6,450 nucleotides of DNA, taken from an uncultured Clostridia bacterium (GTDB lineage: Bacteria; Bacillota; Clostridia; Oscillospirales; Acutalibacteraceae). The notes below the pieces were generated by a model that saw only the letters and a program-made list of their open reading frames with translations, did no database searches and was not told the origin of the DNA. Shown one piece after another: positions 3,601 to 6,450 of the stretch. The DNA is taken from positions 1 through 6,450 of the forward strand of contig CALYNW010000058.1 of the NCBI GenBank assembly GCA_945224895.1, written 5' to 3'. The position numbers were made by a program, and so were the translations under genes. Each line of letters starts with the position of its first letter. The first letter of the stretch is position 1.

Positions 3601-6450
3601 TTTCTCATAATCACTGAACTCACCGTCATTTCTGTAGTCAAGGTTATCAAAAATTATAAGCTTGCCCAAATTGTAAATAGCACTGCCGACAGAAAGATTA
3701 TGACAGCTTAATGAGCTGTTTCTCGAAATATAGAAGGCTCTTCTGTTATCGGTAAGGGTAACATTACCGCTGACATATGTATTACCGCTGGTGATTATCA
3801 AAGATTCAACACGGTTTGCAACATAGTCTGAAGACGAACCGTTATAATATCCGTTAATAACGAGATTATTTTCAATATACATATTGCCCTGACCGTAATA
3901 ATAGCCTGTCAAGGTAATCGTACCGATATCGCCTTTTGTATTTGTTCCGATAAACGTATCAGATGAAGAATTAAGATTAAATCCGCAGGCAGTTGAACTG
4001 CTTCCTGAGAAATTCAAGCCTCCCATAAGATACATCTTATCGGCGTTGTTAACTGTAGCACCTGTAAAGGTGGTTTTTCCCTCAACATAGAGAACTCCGT
4101 GCTCTGAATCTGCACCTGCATTAACAGAAAGATTATTACTTACCGTTACATCCTCATAGCAGATAAATTTGCCGAAGCTACCTATTTCAAGGGTATTCAG
4201 ATTATAAATCGGCTGACCGTCAAGACTTTGGGACGGAGTGCAGAAATAGCCGTTAATAATCAGCTTTGCACCGGAGCGTATCCTTGAGCCTGTGCCACAA
4301 TATACCTCTGACGGGGAATCTACGCTGTCACTGTTAATATTAATATCTCCGCTTTCAACAATGTCATATCCCCAAACCTTTGAATTACCGCTGACATTAA
4401 TGGAATTAACGGTTAAAGTGCTTTTGCAAACAAGCCTTGAATTATTGTTGATATTAAGGGCTGATGCATTAAGTCTGAATGGGCAATAGATTCTTGAGCC
4501 TCCCGAAGCAGAGATTGTTCCGCTTGAAGAAACACTATTTTTAAATACTGCTCTTGAGTTGTCGCCGACAATAAGATTTGCCATTGAAGCAGTATCGGCA
4601 CAGTAAAGCGTATGACCACCCGAAACAGTAGTGTCACCACTGCTTACGGAAACAGGCTTATCTAAAAAGCTTGAACCTGCTCCGCTTAAAATCATTTTTG
4701 CCGAGCTTGTTAACTTAAGCTCATCGTAGCAGTAAAGAGTACCATAGTTTTTGAAGGTGTTCGGGAAGGAAATAGTGACAGTTGTGTTAAGAATACTGTC
4801 TGAAAGTCTTCCGTCACCGATATATATTTTAGAATTGCTCTGTTCGTTACAGAACTCCCTTAAATTCTTAAAAGGATATCTGTCATAGGTTATTGTGCCT
4901 GTTTTTACAAAACCGTACACACTGAAGGTTGCTCCCCCGCTTCCCTCAATCCAGATGTGACGCTCTGCCGAGGAGCTTGTTCCTACATATCCGCCGATAT
5001 AAACCCTATCTGCACCTGCAATGTGGAATATATTATAGGCATCTTTTTTTGTTGAGCTGTTATTAGCACCCTCAACATTTCCGCAAACATAAAATTCACT
5101 GTTTTGCAGATACATTGTGTAGTTCGAATAGAGATTACCTGTAACATAAATCTTGCCCCAGCTATCAAGGGAATTCCAATCCTTATCACCGTTAAATGTC
5201 AAATTTCCTTTGCATTTAATTGTACCGTTAAGGTAAACTCTCGGATTGATATAAACATCTCCTAATCCCATAAGAGAACCCTTGATATTAATGTTATTTG
5301 AATTTGAGCCTGATACAGTTATTTTACCTGTACAGTAAAGCTTTCCGCCCTCCTCAATATACAAGCTGTTACAATCTATATCTCCAATAACATAAAGGGT
5401 ACAATTACTTCTAATCTGAAGCTCGGTTGCTGTAGTAATTTTACCGTATACTACAAGTGTAGCATTTGGACCGCTTTCACCGACATTAATTCCGCCGCCA
5501 CTTCCCCAAAAGTCCTTTTTAACGGTAATATCTCCGATATTCACATAGCTTCCGCCGCCGGCTAATTTCAAATAGTTTGCACCGTCGTGTGTAAAGCTTG
5601 TATAATAACGTCCGTTATCCAAATTCGGTTTCGGTCTGCTTGACATTTTTGAGAATGTCTTTGAACCTGTAGCACCGTCTGCCCAAGCAGAACCGCTTGG
5701 CATTGTTACTGTAATAGTATTATTACCGTTATCGGTACAAATAGGAAAATCAGAAACCGAGTAATTCATTTGGCTGTTAAATTGTTCTCTGATTGCGTAT
5801 GCAGTCCTATCGCCAATACCTAACGAGCCGAAATCAGACATATCGGGACCGAGGAATACGCTCTTTCTGTCAGGAAGAGTAGGCAAATTATACTCATTTA
5901 CATCGGTTGCATCAACCTTAGCCTTCTTTGTTTCAAAAAGTGAAGAATATTTGCCGTGAAGGTCGTCTCTCTTTTTCTGTACTGCATCCTTCCCGTAGGT
6001 CGTTGCATACTTATCCTTTGTAGCACTGTCTTTATTTGCAATACTATCGTTATAGTATTCCTTTACAGCACCGACTGAATAATTGCTTTCACCGAGAGAG
6101 TCGGGCTTGATATTTTCCTTTGCAAAGTTATTCACAAAATCAGATGGTGTTTTAAGCACACCGTTGCTGTTATACAGAGACTCTCCCTTATATGTTGTAT
6201 GGGCATCACCTGTAAGCTTACCGAGACCGCTGTTTTTTGTTTCCTTATATCTTGTGAAAAGCGGCGTAGTATCTTTATTTGTATATGTGCCTATATCCTT
6301 ATATGTATTGTCCTCATATGAGGTTGCATTAAGGATATCAGTCAAATCATCAGACATATTTTTGACTGCCGCTTTAACTGTTTTTGCACCTGTTGCTTCA
6401 CTGCTTCCAAGCTCCTGCTTGGTTTTTGTGGAATTTCTGATAGACTGATT
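607..6450 (-). CDS. Giant beta-helical repeat protein, probable surface or pilus-associated protein (5' end missing)
   Basis: This single uninterrupted frame ends at TAA (609-607) and is still open at the right edge, so at least 1947 codons are visible. Residue numbers here count from the first ATG, at 6357. That ATG is unlikely to be the start: it has no Shine-Dalgarno sequence, and 31 in-frame codons precede it (NQSIRNSTKTKQELG...). Residues -31 to ~245 are hydrophilic and rich in Lys, Asp and Ser. Residues ~262-1740 are imperfect ~19-20-residue repeats with alternating hydrophobics, turn Gly/Asn, and recurring IYVGGN and N-x-G-K-[ILF]-[YI]-[VC] motifs, as expected of stacked parallel beta-helix rungs. 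An acidic linker lies at 1519-1567. A C-terminal module (~1744-1862) includes GALFYAPNGNLNIDG. About 31 Cys are present, often in a [LI]YC context. No transmembrane segment, LPxTG or other C-terminal anchor is visible, so export signals must be in the missing N-terminus. Bactofilin-like or adhesin roles are alternatives, and function is unknown. A probable terminator follows the stop. Confidence 0.93.
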   Translation of the reverse strand, partial: NQSIRNSTKTKQELGSSEATGAKTVKAAVKNMSDDLTDILNATSYEDNTYKDIGTYTNKDTTPLFTRYKETKNSGLGKLTGDAHTTYKGESLYNSNGVLKTPSDFVNNFAKENIKPDSLGESNYSVGAVKEYYNDSIANKDSATKDKYATTYGKDAVQKKRDDLHGKYSSLFETKKAKVDATDVNEYNLPTLPDRKSVFLGPDMSDFGSLGIGDRTAYAIREQFNSQMNYSVSDFPICTDNGNNTITVTMPSGSAWADGATGSKTFSKMSSRPKPNLDNGRYYTSFTHDGANYLKLAGGGSYVNIGDITVKKDFWGSGGGINVGESGPNATLVVYGKITTATELQIRSNCTLYVIGDIDCNSLYIEEGGKLYCTGKITVSGSNSNNINIKGSLMGLGDVYINPRVYLNGTIKCKGNLTFNGDKDWNSLDSWGKIYVTGNLYSNYTMYLQNSEFYVCGNVEGANNSSTKKDAYNIFHIAGADRVYIGGYVGTSSSAERHIWIEGSGGATFSVYGFVKTGTITYDRYPFKNLREFCNEQSNSKIYIGDGRLSDSILNTTVTISFPNTFKNYGTLYCYDELKLTSSAKMILSGAGSSFLDKPVSVSSGDTTVSGGHTLYCADTASMANLIVGDNSRAVFKNSVSSSGTISASGGSRIYCPFRLNASALNINNNSRLVCKSTLTVNSINVSGNSKVWGYDIVESGDININSDSVDSPSEVYCGTGSRIRSGAKLIINGYFCTPSQSLDGQPIYNLNTLEIGSFGKFICYEDVTVSNNLSVNAGADSEHGVLYVEGKTTFTGATVNNADKMYLMGGLNFSGSSSTACGFNLNSSSDTFIGTNTKGDIGTITLTGYYYGQGNMYIENNLVINGYYNGSSSDYVANRVESLIITSGNTYVSGNVTLTDNRRAFYISRNSSLSCHNLSVGSAIYNLGKLIIFDNLDYRNDGEFSDYEKYNTVANLKKGFSIRNGGKETDRVTDAVIYIGGSNGFTVGGSLQNWGKIYCNGGANIQGYYHSDSAPAADIAFLNQDGAIAHFGGNIFLNSNAMLNAVDATFATDGNLKFGYALYNCGKFIITGTITNDEQSNETVNNRSYRDSSSTSVRNGSYYITKDIASSTYPNSLLYCGGDMKLGTSEAAGDAGSFINFGTTYVGGDLLGYTNADRSYYRTALWMFNNTKTFVGGRVFAGGGVVVGNDSIFMCGEDYQSKRSTKLNVECFGTNDGHDCYSYKDDKNDSKDKTLSSAYVYVGGNMLVNTLGKTVAASSVSVPANRSRDMDIYSNTNIYVGGSLYANCKIYMKENVTMLVAGQKSISNGGALDTILASISNGTIKTTIQNLLDGTDYKFFVYQCLDENICSKIVVNGSMFVRDTCKIRDMAKNHIYGDFKCNDYVEIGKSLYDDNRDESQATQAKYREAGETKVKYNFSNAGSMYVGGNFNSLGYTKVYASTTLRVKDDFVSNKYLTLRHDAKIYVGKKLKALTSIEGGSYSEFHVAGSMQAVGSFIKIRDCTTAVVGGNMTALSYIELGKYGDYTRTVTKNSNGTYTVNESDFHGVTEGTESEYNGSEGEESGGSTGAGDDSAPEEVIKDTTTIDTEQELADDASDLAKGGQFYVGKTLASYTSYIKEFAYSRVAVGEYVFTPKYLTLRHNSDMWVMPETFENETFVAKQYISQSDGTILGEIIDKAKKVVHNIQQTFTPKNGSVYTLGELTLNKNASLMGTYDTIVLGQCVLRQDTLIYLGHNFECSAPSANISWDSIKGNTSVVGFDSYGTASGSENKTAFPVVIYANNDIKISTTIDMKLTYLVANLGNVELYDIYSKSDNAENNAKQLPNAVASYYGDIKYFAMYGKIGALFYAPNGNLNIDGYYTEIWGCGLGDTVDVNSYYFAMHRFTNWRTMNLEIAESGSVYLVSESEYNNAQDNVEDIYMYDRETANQNMSNGADLFFDSKIVNAQ
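772..1128 (-). other. C-terminal module resembling PilX-type beta-helical pilus-associated domains
   Basis: This encodes residues ~1744-1862. The segment FPVVIYANNDIKIS, then GNVELYDIYSK, then GKIGALFYAPNGNLNIDGYY, then EIWGCGLGD and SYYFAMHRF resembles the '(A)(L/I)xYAPNGxVxLxG...GxxxGxxV' pattern of beta-helical C-terminal domains in PilX-like and other pilus-associated proteins. The resemblance is recalled, not searched. A hydrophilic tail of about 50 residues follows to the stop. This module could cap the helix. Confidence 0.45.
1525..1546 (-). repeat. 22-bp exact direct repeat, copy A (encodes KYLTLRH)
   Basis: This is identical to 2068-2089, and both copies are in the same reading frame, encoding KYLTLRH (residues 1605-1611 here). 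It is the only long exact nucleotide repeat I found in the otherwise diverged rung array. It lies on the opposite side of the acidic linker from its partner. Confidence 0.9.
1657..1803 (-). other. Acidic Gly/Ser/Glu low-complexity linker inside the repeat protein
   Basis: This encodes residues 1519-1567. Seventeen of 49 residues are Asp or Glu, one is Lys, and Gly, Ser and Thr make up much of the rest (for example SEGEESGGSTGAGDDSAPEE). It separates a rung ending near GGNMTALSYIELGKYGDY (to 1495) from one resuming at FYVGKTLASYTSYIKEF (1574-1590). It is probably a disordered loop extruded from the helix or a hinge between two helical segments. The local DNA is visibly more GC-rich (GGCGCCGG, CCACCGC) than its surroundings. 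Confidence 0.7.
2068..2089 (-). repeat. 22-bp exact direct repeat, copy B (encodes KYLTLRH)
   Basis: This is the partner of 1525-1546, offset by 543 bp (181 codons), and encodes residues 1424-1430. Next to it the protein reads DAKIYVGKKLKALTSI. The other copy is preceded by the related FYVGKTLASYTSYI, so a larger multi-rung unit was probably duplicated and then diverged. A shorter shared stretch, TTTTACCTACATAGA on the plus strand, occurs at 1623-1637 and 2043-2057. Confidence 0.9.
5620..6450 (-). other. Non-repeat N-terminal region of the giant protein
   Basis: This encodes residues -31 to ~246. The segment is hydrophilic and charged, with stretches that look helical (residues ~95-150, including KDAVQKKRDDLHGKYSS), and it lacks the Gly-turn/beta pattern seen later. 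Compositionally it could be a stalk or a spacer between a membrane-proximal N-terminus and the beta-helix. No catalytic motif is recognised. No hydrophobic segment is present in the visible part. Confidence 0.6.

Larger units (their letters stand above)
802..5574 (-). repeat. Coding array of imperfect ~19-20-residue beta-helix rungs
   Basis: This encodes residues ~262-1852. The clearest rung signature is [NSE]-x-G-[KTS]-hydrophobic-[YIF]-[VCI]-x-[GD]-x-hydrophobic. It is seen as EGGKLYCTGKI (336-346), SWGKIYVTGNL (399-409), NYGTLYCYDEL (537-547), SFGKFICYEDV (727-737), NLGKLIIFDNL (896-906), NWGKIYCNGGA (963-973), NCGKFIITGTI (1034-1044), NFGTTYVGGDL (1110-1120) and NAGSMYVGGNF (1390-1400). 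Four consecutive rungs with a Ser-Arg/Lys turn occur at residues 601, 621, 640 and 659, which gives the period directly. The YVGG form recurs at 1115, 1211, 1249 and 1395, with variants near 453, 948, 1144 and 1476. Most units are highly diverged in DNA, so the array is old or strongly diversified. Confidence 0.78.

Noticed and set aside
802..5574. CRISPR array or tandem DNA satellite
   Set aside because: The repetition is at protein level (degenerate ~19-20 codon units). There are no regular identical DNA repeats with unique spacers.
6083..6448. Plus-strand 121-codon open frame overlapping the start region of the giant gene
   Set aside because: It lies fully antisense to the long conserved-looking minus-strand frame. 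The peptide is low-complexity Leu/Ser/Val with no recognisable motif, and no Shine-Dalgarno sequence was seen. It is best explained as a shadow.
607..6450. Bactofilin (polymer-forming cytoskeletal protein)
   Set aside because: The V-x-G-x-V rung pattern is similar, but bactofilins have a core of about 100-150 residues. Here the array is more than ten times longer with linker and C-terminal modules, so only the fold type is likely shared.

Overview
The window is AT-rich, low-GC bacterial coding DNA carrying two partial protein-coding genes, both on the minus strand. A/T-rich codon choice, strong GAGGTG-type ribosome binding, a compact intergenic region with an extended -10 promoter, and the style of the large surface-type protein together suggest an anaerobic Bacillota/Clostridia-like gut bacterium. 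That placement is an inference. No rRNA or marker gene is present to fix it.

Layout, left to right: positions 1-53 are not biological. They are the tail of an Illumina P5 oligo, an 8-base index and the Nextera read-1 transposon adapter, so the left edge is an untrimmed contig end. Positions 54-502 (minus) are the N-terminal ~150 residues of an iron-containing alcohol dehydrogenase-family protein, cut off by the contig end before its metal site. Positions 503-606 hold its ribosome binding site, a good sigma-A-type promoter with extended -10, and an intrinsic-terminator-like hairpin that closes the upstream gene. Positions 607-6450 (minus) are one very long open frame that is still open at the right edge. 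At least 1947 codons are visible and the true start lies beyond the window.

The giant protein has four parts. A charged, lysine/aspartate-rich N-terminal region is followed by about 1,500 residues of imperfect ~19-20-residue repeats, which read as the rungs of a parallel beta-helix (recurring IYVGGN-like and N-x-G-K-[ILF]-[YI]-[VC] motifs). An acidic Gly/Ser/Glu linker interrupts the repeats near residue 1540. A C-terminal module contains a 'GALFYAPNGNLNIDG' segment resembling the beta-helical C-terminal domains of some PilX-type pilus-associated proteins. No sortase signal or C-terminal membrane anchor is present, so export and anchoring, if any, must be encoded in the missing N-terminus. 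The most economical reading is a very large surface- or pilus-associated beta-helical protein, but the function is unproven.

The two genes point the same way, but a terminator and a separate promoter lie between them. They are probably separate transcription units and no joint pathway can be argued. No RNA genes, CRISPR arrays, insertion sequences or plus-strand genes are supported.
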